Source of the DNA: Arachnopeziza araneosa
Taxonomy: Eukaryota; Ascomycota; Leotiomycetes; Helotiales; Arachnopezizaceae
DNA: 64,000 bases
Reading direction: 5' to 3'
NCBI GenBank assembly: GCA_003988855.1
Contig: QYAI01000029.1
Coordinates: 62,001-126,000 of the forward strand
The position numbers were made by a program, and so were the translations under genes. Position 1 is the first letter of the stretch. The number at the start of each line of letters is the position of its first letter. Shown here one piece after another: positions 21,069 through 32,609 of this stretch. The notes below the pieces were generated by a model that ran no database searches, was not told where the DNA came from, and saw only the letters and a list, made by a program, of their open reading frames with translations.

Positions 21069-22928
21069 TTAGTCGTGATCATTCATAAGTCCCTCTGCCT
21101 CGTCAAACTGTTCATTTTCTCGTTCCAAAGCCTCGTGAAGCTCTGATTTTTTCGTCGACACCGCCATAGCAATCGCATTTGCTCGTCCCTTTCTCACATC
21201 AACAATCCAGATCAATGGACAAGGTAATGCGATTAGTACAGCAAGGAAAATGAAGGCACGTCTGATGGTTCCCGTTGCATCAACAATTGCGCCCACAATG
21301 GCCGGTCCGAACGCTGAGCTTCCTTTGTCCGTGATTGCGTATAAAGCAAAAAAGGCTGACTCGCTGCCAGGTGGAATCAATGCAGAATAGAATGACCGGC
21401 AATGTGCGCTGAGCCCTGCGCCAACAAATCCATGAACGACTCCTAGTGGATATATTTCCCATGATTGCTGTAGTCCACCAACGCCCCAAGCCTTGACGAA
21501 GGGAATAAATCCCAACAGCCCGTAGAGAGGGATAATCTCCATCAAAACAAGAGAGGCGACAATAATGCGATTAGTTTCCAGATCAAAACGGCGAGATATC
21601 ATAGGCCATATAAAGGCTCCTGCTATCCCAGAACTGGTTGCGGTTATTGATAGAAGTGCAACTTCAACTGTACCCATGTGAAGCTCAGTTCGTGCAAACA
21701 GGATTGCGGTTCCGGATACAGTCGCGACCGCATCCGAGAGCAGAAACCAGGCGATGAGAAATATAACAGTTTGTCGAAGCTTAGCAGCCATCTTCGCTGT
21801 CTGCCAAAGCGATCCCCAGGCAAAGGAAACATATTTCACGGCCGATTTCCACCCACTGTTACTGTGACTAGACCTATCCAGAGGTCGGCCAGGCCTGGGG
21901 CGCAGCCACAATAATGCAGGTATTGTAAAAAACAGCCACCAGAGGCCAGCCATGAAAAGAACCATCCTGAGCGGAAGGGTTGACGATACAGAAGTCTTGG
22001 ACATCAGATAAAGAAGTAAAATGCTCAGTACTTGGACAAATACCCCTGCAGCATATCCTATTCCAACGCCAGTTGACGAGATCTTCGTAGAAAGCTTGAG
22101 GTCTGATGAGTCTTTGAGTTGAGTACCAAGAAATGGAGCATTTATAAATTGCCTAGACTCTTCTGCAATCATCCCGGTCTCGGGTGAAAGCGCGTCCATT
22201 GGAATATGAGTATCAGTGTGGGCCTGTGGATGATTTTTAACAAGTAATGGAAGGAATGAGTTGAGCATGACAAATGACGATCCAAGGCATGTAACACCTA
22301 TTACCACCAACAAAGTTCCTAGAAGAAAGACAGATGGCACCACAACCATGAAAAGCATGGAAGATATCGCGCCCGTGAAGCCAAATCCGAGCAGAAATTT
22401 TTTCCGGTAATTTCCTAGAAGAAATGAGCACGAAATCTCACAGCAATGGAATTCTTACCATAATCGGCCACCGAGCTGAACGATATCAGTGTTAAAGCTT
22501 GAACGAAAGTGGCTAAAGAAAAGCTGTACATAGCAAAGCTCGCAGTCGTAAGTTCTAGACCAAAAATGTGAACGACACACTGGCTGTTCTTTTCATCTAA
22601 GGCCCTTTGCAGCAGTTTAGATGCAATTGCGGTTCCATTTCCGGCAGCAGCCTTTGCCATACAAGACGTCGTCTTGTCAGACCACCACACACCCCGCTCA
22701 CGAGCCAATTGTTCCAAGGTCACAGGCAAAAAAGAGCCTGTATGTTAGTCAGTGCTTAGTTTAGTTTAGTTACGAAACTTGTAACTTACCAACGCCGCAT
22801 ACTGCAAAGACCTCGGCGGCGAGGCCGTAAGCATAAAAGCCTCTTAGCTCTCTGTTCGTTGTCGGTGAAAGATCCTCATCCTCATACTCTAAGGCTTGCT
22901 GCGACCGCACTCGCCGTCCATTTTCCAT
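21069..22928 (-). CDS. ATG22: Atg22-like vacuolar amino-acid effluxer (MFS)
   Basis: Three exons on the minus strand: 22790-22928, 22459-22737 and 21069-22414, giving 587 residues. Introns are 22738-22789 and 22415-22458 (44 bases). The N-terminus (LRGFYAYGLAAEVFAVCGVGSFLPVTLEQLARE, split by intron 1) is the hallmark of Atg22. About twelve hydrophobic segments follow, with the usual hydrophilic loop after helix 4 and an acidic C-terminal tail. Atg22 exports amino acids released by autophagic breakdown from the vacuole. Pezizomycotina often carry several Atg22 paralogs, so orthology to yeast ATG22 is not certain. It is divergent from SPT3 across 639 bases. Confidence 0.9.
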
Positions 22929-23567
22929 GAGTTTGGGTTAACTTTCGGTTGAAATGTATCGAGCGAATGTGCATTGAGCGAGCGGGAGTCTTTCTGTGCT
23001 GGAGTACTCGTTGCAAAATATATGGAATAGAAAACACAGCTGGCCGGGGATTTCGGGGAATGACTTTCCCACGTGACAGACCAGCTGATTAATTCATGAC
23101 TCTATTTTTCTCTATATCGACAATATAGAGTATATTTTGGTAGAGAGTTGACCCCAAGCGAAAATTATCTGCTGTATATCCCGGCTGGCTACAGTTTAAA
23201 TTTGGTTAATTTAACTGGATACCTGGATACTTTGGGAATGTACAAAGGTACATAGGTGTACACAAAAGAGGCTTGGTCTGGTGCTGACTAATAAATAATT
23301 TATCCAGCGCACCTTCCACGTGAGCCCTCAAGCTTCTCCTTCACAACCGTCATCGAAACTTCAGCAGCTTATACATGCTCTATCCAGGTCCAAATATCAG
23401 CCACCTGGAGCACGTTAGAGAATATAGATCTAGGAAAACGGTCAAAGGGCTCTGCGGCATCAGCTCAAACTGCTATAGCCTCCCTAAGAATAGGCTTGGC
23501 CTAGCAGTAGGCTGATTATCAAGGAGACGATATTCAGTAGAGGAACGCCACAGGAATATCAATCAAA
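22929..23567. promoter_or_regulatory. divergent promoter, ATG22-like / SPT3
   Basis: Contains two CACGTGA E-box-type sites (near 23070 and 23319), the kind bound by Cbf1/bHLH factors, and a small inverted repeat at 23110-23130 (CTCTATAT, 5-base loop, ATATAGAG). No coding sequence is seen. Confidence 0.45.
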
Positions 23568-25152
23568 ATGGCGGACAAGACAGCAAAATACAGGACGGAG
23601 ATCCAACAGGTGAGAAATTTTCTTTCGGTCGTTCGTCCGCCAGCCTCTTCTTGAGGATGGAGAGTAAGCGACGATGCTCGCTCTCGCCAATATTCATCTC
23701 GAATTTCGTGTCTTCATCTATTCAACTTCAAACTCCCAAAATATGCCGTCTCTCAAAGAGCGTCTTGTTATAAAGCTTTTTCAGCAGAAGACTATCTTCC
23801 AGCGGCGACAGAGACTCAGGCTCATGCAATGGCTCATCGCGCAAGCGCATCTTGTTCCGGTCATCGTGCTGGATACAATCGTGGAAGAACCGGACCCAGA
23901 CATGGAAATTTACAGCGATCGGCCAAACTTTCCAACAGTTATCACCTTCTCAGGCCTGTCCGAACGCAAGGATGACCTTTTAGCTGGAGTAAGAAGCGAG
24001 GCGGCTTAGACGACTCTTTTTTTACTCACATTGTACCTCCGGCAGCTGACTTGCGGTTATATAGATGATGTATGTTTCTGGAGAGACTGCAGAAGCTTCT
24101 GCTGAGACGACGGGCATGATCGAAGAGATTGTGCGACAGCAAGTCATTGAGATGGTATGTTTAAATTCTTTTTCTACTACCAGAATCAAATCGCAACGAG
24201 ATGGTGGGATTTCAGCAATTGAATCTCATTACCTTCGCTTCAAAGATAGCATTCCTGAGCACGATTTAACTTTAATAGCTTCGACAATGTACTGAGCAAG
24301 CTTCGCGGCGAGGCAGCAGATCTATCTCAACAGATGACTTGATTTTTCTCATTCGACACGACGTCGCTAAGGTTTCCCGTCTACGCACCTTTTTATCTTG
24401 GAAAGACGTCCGCAAGAACGTCAAAGATTCTGACGATAAAGGTGGAGATGCTGATCTTGGAACTGGGGACGAGCCTGTTGGCGCAGTCGCCGGAGGGCCT
24501 GTTGTTGACACCGCTAAGAAGAATAAGAAGGCCAAGGTCGGCCTACCCTGGGAAGTACCATCCTTCTACAACCAAGAAGTGCCTGAGAGAGACGACGAAG
24601 AGGATGAAGACGAAGAGGAAATGAACTACGCAACGTTACAACGCCTGAAGAAAGCAGATGAACGCACCAAAGCGATGACCAAGGAAGAATATGTCACGTG
24701 GTCCGAATATCGCCAAGCATCATTTACCTTTCGCAAAGGAAAGAGATTCAAGGAATGGGCTGGCTTTGGTGTGGTCACAGACTCGAAACCAAATGATGAC
24801 ATTGTCGATATCCTCGGATTCCTTACCTTCGAGATTGTCCAAACACTTACAGAAGAAGCTCTGAAGATCAAGGAGCAGGAAGACTTGGTAAAGGATAAGA
24901 CCGGGGGGGAACAACAGGGCAAGAAACGGAAGATACAAGGTCTTTTTGATCCACCATCTGAGGGACGTACACCCGTCGAACCACGGCATATTCAAGAGGC
25001 ATTTCGAAGATTGCAGCAGAGGCCAAATAAGCAACGTGCCATGTGTAATTTTACGCGGGGTCTGAATCGGACACCACTCAAACTTGTAAGTATACATATC
25101 GAAAGTCACATGTACAAATTCTGGCTACGGGCTAATCTCGGCACAGTTCTAA
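23568..25152 (+). CDS. SPT3: SAGA complex subunit Spt3
   Basis: Four exons, 23568-23609, 24065-24154, 24279-25085 and 25147-25152, giving 314 residues. Intron 1 is 455 bases (GTGAGA to TATAG), about nine times the local norm; introns 2 and 3 are 124 and 61 bases. The last exon is six bases (TTC TAA), chosen because a strong GTAAGT donor and a CTAAT branch sit exactly where homologs end in TPLKL. The protein shows the N-terminal histone fold (MMYVSGETAEAS, MIEEIVRQQVIEM, RRGSRSISTDDLIFLIRHD) and SRLRTFLSWKDVRKN. Later come FRKGKRFKEWAGFG and the second fold (DDIVDILGFLTFEIVQTLTEEAL). Spt3 helps deliver TBP to SAGA-regulated promoters. Alternative: no last splice and a 67-residue tail to 25286. 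Confidence 0.93.
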
Positions 25153-25318
25153 GCCAATCACTTGGTGTTCGATCTTGTTGGCGGCTCTCGTCATCATACT
25201 GCATAATGATGCACCTCGGGAGTTTGGAGTCGGTGAAAGATACCAGATTTGGTTGTTGGCGACAATACTTTGTTCTATATGGCTAGCAAGTGTCACCCAG
25301 TCCAATCATGTAATTCTC

Positions 25319-26977
25319 TCAAAGTCCAAGATGTTGTTGTGCGTGGGTCTGAAATACGCCAGCCGAGGCTTTTGAGCGAATGAGATGGAAAGTCTCCTGG
25401 CGCCCCCACACCCATTCCCATCCCGTATCCTCGTTCCAGTAGATGTCTTCCTCCAGGTAAAAGTTCAAGGTCGCATTCCTTTCAGGTACGAAGTGCTCTG
25501 CATACAGCTCGATGCTATACCATGTATTGTCGAGCAGGGGCAAATCTCCAAGTACCGGAACACCTTGCTGTAGGTTTGTCATTCCTTGTAAATCATCAGA
25601 AATGCTCGCTGTAGGTAATCTAAAATCGTATAAGATTGGTGACAAACCGATCAAAGTCCCGGCCGAATGACCATAGTCCCCGATAGGATGACTATAGACC
25701 ATCCCCTCAAGCCCCTCGTTCCTCATTTGTTCTAAGCTCATCCTCAAAATCTCATTGCCGCTTTTACCTACCAGCATATTCGCCTTCACAATGTCCTGCA
25801 GACGGTTAGCCGTCTTCAATCCTTCGAGAAGCCCCTCGGGAACATCATCTTCGGTCTCGCCGGGACGGAGCACATATGCAAGATGCTGCGTATCGGTATT
25901 CATGCCCATTGCGGTAACGCCAAAGTCAACATGCAGCAAATCGCCGTACTGAATGATTTGAGGCTTTGGATAAGGCTCAGGAGGGGACCCGCCTCGAGGG
26001 ATAACGACTTCTACGTCGGACTGAAACCATGTTGTGTAATTCAACGACTGCACTTTCTCACGCAGCCACCACTCGACATCCTGCGTGTTATCTTATCAGT
26101 CACAATGCCTGATTCCGGAAAGTCATTCCCACTAACCTCGGTGCTCGTGACTCCAGGTACAATCACGGCTTCACTAAAAGCTTCCGAAATACAAGCCCAC
26201 GCCGTCTCCATAAGTTTTTTATACCAGGCCACCTTTCCTTGCCCAACCATCTACAGCAAATCAGTATTGCTCCTCATTCAAGTGGGGCTCGGAACATGTT
26301 TACGAGAGCTACATGTTTGAAACTCGGGCTCTCGTAAAGAAAATGATACAGTCAGTAAGAGGACGAATGAATGAATGGCCTTACAGTCCCCACAAATTCC
26401 ACCCCAACCATTGTTTCCTCCACAAACCGCTCCGTCCATTTCGGCCCCAGGTTCCGCCTCAACTGCTCCATCTCACCTACGTGTAAGCCGCTACTAAACG
26501 CCACGTCCCGATCCGCATTCACGACAATTCTCTTCGGATCATTCGTCTCCAGAACCTGGCTCAGCTCCTTCCAGACTTGATCCGTATTATCGATCCATGA
26601 ATACGACACCGATGAAGAGGACACTGGGTTGGCGAGGAATAGATGGACCGTACGGCGACGGGCCGAGAACTGAGTTGCGCGTTTCAGAGACTTGAAGGTC
26701 GTGTCCTCAGCGTATTCCTTTTGGGACATCTAGGATTATTAGTTTACGAGGTGACTTGGGGTGGTTGTAGGGGAGAGACAAGCCATGCATCAGCGCCATT
26801 TCTCTTGAGTATACTGGGGATCAACGAGAGACGTTCAGCGGTCCAGTTATCTTGAATTGATGCTTGCTCTCGGAGGGGTGGCAGCGGCACATAATGAGGA
26901 TGGTGAAATGGGTGGTTGGCGGCCGCGAGGAAAAAGAGAAAAAATAATAACGTCAGTTCAGGGCGAAGTGGAATCAT
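25319..26977 (-). CDS. secreted M24-family metallopeptidase (prolidase/creatinase-like)
   Basis: Four exons on the minus strand: 26780-26977, 26385-26729, 26137-26250 and 25319-26080, giving 472 residues. Introns are 50, 134 and 56 bases; the second (26251-26384) carries a perfect 11-base inverted repeat. The ATG at 26977 gives MIPLRPELTLLFFLFFLAAA, a good signal peptide. The creatinase-like N-domain spans about 45-190. The pita-bread domain has the expected metal ligands: HVDFGV (D271), NTDTQH (D282), SHPIGDYGHSAG (H350 or H357), IELYAEH (E410) and RQETF (E448). M24 enzymes cleave X-Pro bonds or related substrates with two metal ions. A secreted member is less usual than cytosolic prolidase or methionine aminopeptidase. 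It is convergent with SPT3. Confidence 0.87.
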
Positions 26978-27529
26978 CGTGTTTAAAATACACGAGAATG
27001 CCGACATTGCATTCAATTTGATGGGGTCCCAGACTTCAATCTTAAGTCGTATTCGATGTCCTAAGTGGATGACGAATTCTCGTATTAGTTCGAGTCCCAC
27101 TTTTGATGTGCTGAGGCGCAACAGGGCAACGGGCTTTATTACCAACCAGACGTTACACTACACTTTGATGCTACCTGAAATAAGAGGTAACTATCATCGT
27201 GAAGAGGTGGGATGTGAAGCTTGTTTCATCCAAGTCTATTCATCCAAATTAGGACTAACTTAGCGGGATCGACCCTGTGCATATCGGTGTTATCCATCTT
27301 GAACCTCAGACTTCACTCCAATGCTTCATCATCAAGTCTCACCACTCTGAACAGGATATGTATTCCGAATTTTCACATCTATGAAGCGAAATTGCCAAGA
27401 GTATAAAATTAGTGAAGAGCTGAAGGCAAATGCTCAGCAATGGAGGTATGCTGAGTTTATTCATCAATCCAAATGCATTTGTCTTTAGAAACGATAATAA
27501 TACATATGCTCATGACTGATCCTCGGTGC
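26978..27529. other. intergenic, M24 promoter and bli-3 3' region
   Basis: A plus-strand frame at 26916-27263 is antisense to the peptidase start and looks like chance. No other feature is supported. Confidence 0.4.
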
Positions 27530-28207
27530 TCAATTGACCATGTGATTCGAGCTTCTCCAAGTCGAAACTTCCCCCGCACTGATCTCTCGCAACTTGTTGA
27601 CCGCCGGAGCTTTGCCGGTGACAACGCCTTGAGCCAATTCGACACCTCTACTAACAGCATTCTTCCGTGTAATGGCGTAAGTGGCGGTATTGGTCTTGAC
27701 GCTGATGATACCAATTCGAGGATCTTCTGGTCCTCCGTTGTGTATTCCATCTCCGAGATCTCCGATCCATGCTTTCAAAGCCGCAGAATAGTGCTTCTGG
27801 ACTACCTCACGGTCGGTAATGATACTCGCGGTGCCGGAAATTGAAGCCCACTCTCCAGAGGAGTTAAGGAAGGAGATGTTGATGTGGGAATCGCTGTCGA
27901 TTTCGTCGGTCTTGCCACTCTCAGTATTGGTATGGAAGATGAGATCAATTCCACCAGTCTCCTACGAATGATGTCAGTAGATACTCATGAGAAGCCACCA
28001 AATGGAGCTCACCTTTGCTGCGAGAGCCATGCATCGAGAAATTAAGGCACCAGACTTTCCATCACGAGTGGTCATCATGCCAAACTTGCAGGCAGTAATA
28101 AACTCGGAAAGGCCCTCGACCTTCTCCTTGATGGAAACATCGTCGAGGTTCTTTGCCTTGTATGGATCAGCTGTCTTGTCTCCGGTGTCCGTATTCGAGA
28201 AAGACAT
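27530..28207 (-). CDS. bli-3: Bli-3-like FMN-binding split-barrel protein (PNPOx-like)
   Basis: Two exons on the minus strand, 28013-28207 and 27530-27961, with intron 27962-28012; 208 residues. The start (MSFSNTDTGDK.ADPYKAKN) and the blocks FGMMTTRDGKSGALISRCMALAAK, DLIFHTNTESGKTDEI, HINISFLNSSGEWASISGTA and WIGDLGDGIHNGGPEDPRIG are those of the blue-light-induced Bli-3 family. The fold binds FMN or F420-type cofactors; the physiological reaction is not known to me. In Neurospora crassa bli-3 is induced by blue light through the White Collar complex. Light control here is inference, since I did not identify a clear light-response element. The GC-box-like GGCCACGTGTGGC upstream (near 28463) may matter. 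Confidence 0.9.
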
Positions 28208-28977
28208 TTTGTTTGCAGTGTTGTTTCTGTTTTGTGATCTGGTTATTAGAATTGACTGTGGTCAAGCGTTCTAGTTATTGCAACAGGAGGCGAGGAAGAA
28301 CAAGACAGTTTACCTCGGGCATAGAATGGTTTATACTTACAAGTTGGTGTTGGTAGAAGTCAATTGAAGTTCTGTTAGCAAAGAACAATATCGTCATTGA
28401 TCTATTTGTACAGGCTCTTTGTGGGGTAACTCGACTACGTCACTGCTATGACATTGAAAAGTGGCCACGTGTGGCTCTTTAAAGCTCGATTTTGAGCCCT
28501 GATATGCACTTCATCTCGATCTTGAGACTTTTAGAGTACCAAAACCTCAAAATAGTTAGGATTGATTCCTAAGCTCACGAAAGAGTGGTATAACATCACG
28601 TGATGTAAATACTCAAAAGCTCTCATCGTCTTGGTCAATATGTTTTCTAGTAAGCTAGTTTTGCACTTAAAATATCTTTTTTGGATCTTATCTTGCTTCG
28701 ATTGATTTGGTGACATCATTAAGCCAAATTGCGAGAATTGATTCGAGCTCACATATATTCATATGTCTACTCCATGTACCAGGTAGCTTTGTGAATCCTC
28801 TTTTAGTAAGTCTTCAATCATTAACAACATGATACCTAATCAATGTTTCACATTCACCGTCATAATCATTTTCATGATTCACGAGGTCCGCTATCTTTCT
28901 CAGTATAAACAAAGAGGAGTTATTATCCTCCACTCAACCACAAAACACTTGAACATTTTGTTAAATCTCCCACGCCC
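28208..28977. other. divergent intergenic region with CACGTG palindromes
   Basis: Between bli-3 (minus) and the coiled-coil gene (plus). It holds GGCCACGTGTGGC near 28463 and a 14-base perfect palindrome at 28593-28606. No coding sequence is supported. Confidence 0.45.
28593..28606. promoter_or_regulatory. ACATCACGTGATGT palindrome (E-box core)
   Basis: A perfect 14-base palindrome centred on TCACGTGA, the core recognised by Cbf1-type and some bHLH regulators. It sits 370 bases before the coiled-coil gene and 385 bases upstream of the bli-3 start. Function is inferred from the motif only. Confidence 0.45.
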
Positions 28978-29931
28978 ATGTACTTCCACTTAAAAACAAT
29001 ACCACCAACAGTATCCATGTTGTCATCCAACTCTGAGATCTTCAAGGGGCTCACGGAAGAAGGTGTCAGTTGTGCAAATAGCAATATTGTCAACCAAACA
29101 AAACAACCTGATGAGTCTGAATCAACAGAATCGACCCTGGCGAAAGCGGTTCTCAGCGATGAATCTGACCAGATCGATCTTTCTACCAATATTAAAGGCC
29201 CAACGCAAGATAGAGACACTGACGATCCGCCAACCCTCACTTTCCAACTACATCCAGAAGATCAAACAGAAGAAACTCGGTGGGATCAATTGACACAATG
29301 GGAGAGACAACTTGTTTCAGAAGTCGACGATAGACTTTTTATATCCGAAAGAGGACTCAGAGGAGGTTATAACCGAGGCGAGAAGGAAGGAAGAGACCTC
29401 ATTTTTTCTCAACTTCATCAACTTGGAATATCAAGCGAGAATACTGAGGATCTAGCCGTCAAGCTCCAGAATACCCAAGCTGAAGTCGCTACATTGAAAG
29501 ATAGATTGGTTGAGAGAAACACCAGTATTGAGGCCAAGGACAATGAAATTAGATATCTGATCTGCGAAGTCATGGAGAAACAGACTGATCTAACGACTAT
29601 GGAGCAAGATTTCAAGAGTTATCGAGAAACGACTGAACAAGAAATTCGACTGTGGATCCAAGAGAAAATGAAATATCTAAAAAAAATAAACCAGCTTCAG
29701 CAATGGATGCTAAATGAGAAGCTCCTTAAAATATGTCAATTGGAAGTTGAAGGTCATCAAATCCAAGACCATCTTGACGAGATTGATGATATGGCCTATA
29801 TAGAGAATAAAAGAAGCATGGTGAGCGCGTTGGAAAGGCTGGAGGCCAAAGTCCAAGACAACGAGGTACAGATTGGGAAGCAAGACTTAGAGATGGAGAG
29901 GTTGGCGAAAGAGTTGATGGAACTTGCGTGA
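28978..29931 (+). CDS. coiled-coil protein of unknown function
   Basis: A 317-residue open frame without introns. Residues 1-100 are acidic and serine/threonine rich, likely disordered. A short conserved-looking block follows (WDQLTQWERQLVSEVDDRLFISERGLRGGYNRGEKEGRDLI). From about 160 to the end it is a near-continuous heptad coiled coil (KLQNTQAEVATLKDRLVERN and onwards). I do not recognise the family. A start at the internal ATG at 29017 is also possible. The composition supports a real gene, but expression is unproven; it is flanked by AT-rich DNA. Confidence 0.6.
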   Translation: MYFHLKTIPPTVSMLSSNSEIFKGLTEEGVSCANSNIVNQTKQPDESESTESTLAKAVLSDESDQIDLSTNIKGPTQDRDTDDPPTLTFQLHPEDQTEETRWDQLTQWERQLVSEVDDRLFISERGLRGGYNRGEKEGRDLIFSQLHQLGISSENTEDLAVKLQNTQAEVATLKDRLVERNTSIEAKDNEIRYLICEVMEKQTDLTTMEQDFKSYRETTEQEIRLWIQEKMKYLKKINQLQQWMLNEKLLKICQLEVEGHQIQDHLDEIDDMAYIENKRSMVSALERLEAKVQDNEVQIGKQDLEMERLAKELMELA

Positions 29932-31775
29932 ATATCGAACTGAGCTCTTGAGGTTGTATTTAGTGCTTGGAGATGACGATGCGGAGTCATGCATTTGATA
30001 TTGAAAAAATTGGCCTGATTCTCGTCGAGTTTTACTTTTATTAGCATAAAAAATCCGGATTTCTTTTGCATTCTTTCGAATAATGTGATACTCTCCGGCT
30101 TAGATAACTACTGAGTAGAAATCAAGACCAGTAATATAATATCGGTTGTTATATCTATACGGTATAAATTTTTATCAATAACTTTCAGTGACATAAGTGA
30201 TTGAGTCATTGTTGAAGTGAAAATCAGAGACACTCTTGTATAATCTAGGATGCTACCCGGATGCACAGGTAGCTTCTTGAGAAGTACCTCTAACATGTAT
30301 TAATGCCTTCAACATTGACTGTTTTCTAAGCGAAGGCTCAACTACTGCNTCCGTCTCCACAAGGAGAACAATACACCTAAATAATGCAGTTAAAAGTTTG
30401 CTTTTTACTTGAATTTGTATTTTTCTGCTTGTGTTTTAAAGCATTTACTTATGGTATGCCTGTTGTTTATACTTGGCACTTCCAGAAGCGAATAATGAAA
30501 CCAACTTCTGATACCCTGGGCATGTTGACGTCGTCTAAAGTTGAAACAGTCTTTCTCATAGAGGTAATTAGTATCCTGAGTCCTAGTCGAAGAACCCCTG
30601 AACGCGTGGTTTGGGAACTAAGCGTCATACCCAATCTTACTTAAATACTCGTGGGCAACTGCAGGGCTTGTATTCACCCCCGCATACTTGATACAGCAGA
30701 TTCTCCGAAGGTTCTGTAAACTTCCTTACTCCCTAAAGGCCTCTATATTAAGGCTACTCCTTGCAAGAAATTTATCCCTTTGCAGCGCATTCCAGATTCA
30801 ACGAGACCCAATTATCCATTCTGCGACCATTGGGCGGCTCCTTTCTAGCGAAATTCCTAAGTTTATGAACCTATTTACAGTGAAAAATATGCTACCGATG
30901 ATCGAGAGTTCAAGCTTGGTACCAGCAGTAGCTTATGCAAGTCTTTATCTAGAATTCGTATCTTGGGAGCTGATCCGAAAGGTTCAGGCGTGAGTCTTGT
31001 ATATGAGCTATTTGTCTTCGTAAATATAGTGTTCTACTTATCTAAACTCGAAAAGGACCATCCAGAAGCACCACTTCCAAATTATCACGAAATTCCAACA
31101 GCCGGATTAGCATAATGGAGATAGCCTCAAGGTAGAGCGTTGAGCCATAAACTCTAGGCTTTGTGACTGGGAGTAGCAAAGAGCAAAATATGCATGCTGC
31201 AAAAATAGGAAGACAATTGACAAAGAAGCACTGAAAGTAATAACAACCCTGGAATTTCGAAGACGACGGAACTAGCTAGACGTATTCATAGAAGTTTTGA
31301 ATTCTATATCTTTCGGGCAAGAAGTTAGAGAATGTGATAGCTATGTTCGCCTGCTGGTTTGTTACCGAGGAAACAGATTGTTTTGTTGACTCTGATAAAA
31401 CGATGAGAAGAAAGCGCTTCTTGGTCTCAAAATGATTCAATATTGTTTGAGCAAATCTCCAGTTCATGGATACGTCATGTCAAGGAAAACCATGCCACGT
31501 GACCTTGATATGCTTTTATGCTAGAAGCTTGAATTTCTTCTACAGCAATGAAAATTTACTACTCTGTTACATCTGAACTAAATAAGCTTCTAAATTTCAC
31601 CATGAAGCTTACTAATTTGTGCTGGTCGAAATTGAAGAGAGGATTTTGGGACTAGTCCAGTGATAGGCGCTAGTAGCCGCCTCGGTCGCGCTTATTTTAG
31701 GTGTTGACTTTAGGAAGCAAATAGGGACCAGCTTTCACCATCTTCCATTGAAGAACGCACAATCCACAACACAAA
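29932..31775. other. AT-rich intergenic region
   Basis: No gene could be supported in this 1.8 kb. Open frames are short and of poor composition. One base (30349) is undetermined. The right end holds the clathrin light chain promoter; a CACGTGA motif occurs near 31496. Confidence 0.45.
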
Positions 31776-32609
31776 ATGGCAGACCGATTTCCCTCGCTCG
31801 AGGAGTTTGACTCGGGAGGTAAGCTCGCCAACTCTTCCACCCCTGCGTAAATTACTGAACCATCCCGGACAGCGCAAACACAGGCACCCGGCGGCTCAGC
31901 CTTTGAAGGCGGCGCTGACGATTTCCTGTCGCGTGAGAAGGCGCTCTTGGGTGATGATGCAAATCAGTTCGCTACTGGTAATGATTCGGCGTTCGTAACG
32001 GATGGCGATGATGACTTGCTTGGCGGTGGAGGTGGCGGATATCAGGGTGGTGAGGAGGTTCAGGAGTTTGAGAGTAGTTTCCCTGCTATCGACACACGGA
32101 ATGAGGTATGTCCATCTCTAATATTTTACATCCTTGTTTTATTTGACAAGATACTGTGCTAACAACAAGAACGATAGTCAGTCGCACCCGGCGGTACGAT
32201 CACCTCCTCCTACCGACCCCCAACCTTCGCCGATGAGGAAGAACCCGATGTAATCAAGCAATGGCGCGAGCGTCGAGACCTAGCACTCCAAGACCGTGAA
32301 GCCCGCTCCTCCGAACGCAAGTCCGAGACTGTCAAATCAGCCCAGCAGAACATCGACGACTTCTACGAGAACTATAACTCTAAGAAGGAGAAGAGTATTG
32401 CGCAGACCCGTCGCGAGGCCGAGGATTTCTTGAATGCGAGAGAGGATACTAGCGCTGGTGGAACAAGCTGGGAGAGAATTGCTAAATTGGTCGATCTGAG
32501 TGGAAAGGGTGCGAAAGGTGGCGCGAGTGGAACGGACAAGGCCAAGTTCAGGGAGTTGTTGATGAGTCTAAAGAAGGATGAGAAGGCTCCGGGTGCTACA
32601 GGTTACTGA
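31776..32609 (+). CDS. CLC1: clathrin light chain
   Basis: Three exons, 31776-31818, 31873-32105 and 32178-32609, giving 235 residues. Introns are 31819-31872 and 32106-32177 (TGCTAAC branch). The protein begins MADRFPSLEEFDSG, has an acidic, glycine-rich N-terminal third (SAFEGGADDFLSREKALLG; DDLLGGGGGG), and ESSFPAIDTRNE. Next is the heavy-chain-binding helix (DVIKQWRERRDLALQDREARS, about residues 115-180), and it ends with SWERIAKLVDLSGKGAKG and KFRELLMSLKKDE. It stabilises clathrin triskelia and regulates coat assembly at the plasma membrane and Golgi/endosomes. The AP-2 sigma subunit lies 18 kb to the left. Confidence 0.95.

Noticed and set aside
23674..24009. 111-codon open frame as an independent gene
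   Set aside because: It lies wholly inside SPT3 intron 1 on the same strand with no recognisable domain; kept only as a finding.
30384..30644. 86-codon frame starting with a hydrophobic leader
   Set aside because: The leader-like start is followed by unremarkable sequence, and the surrounding DNA is AT-rich non-coding.
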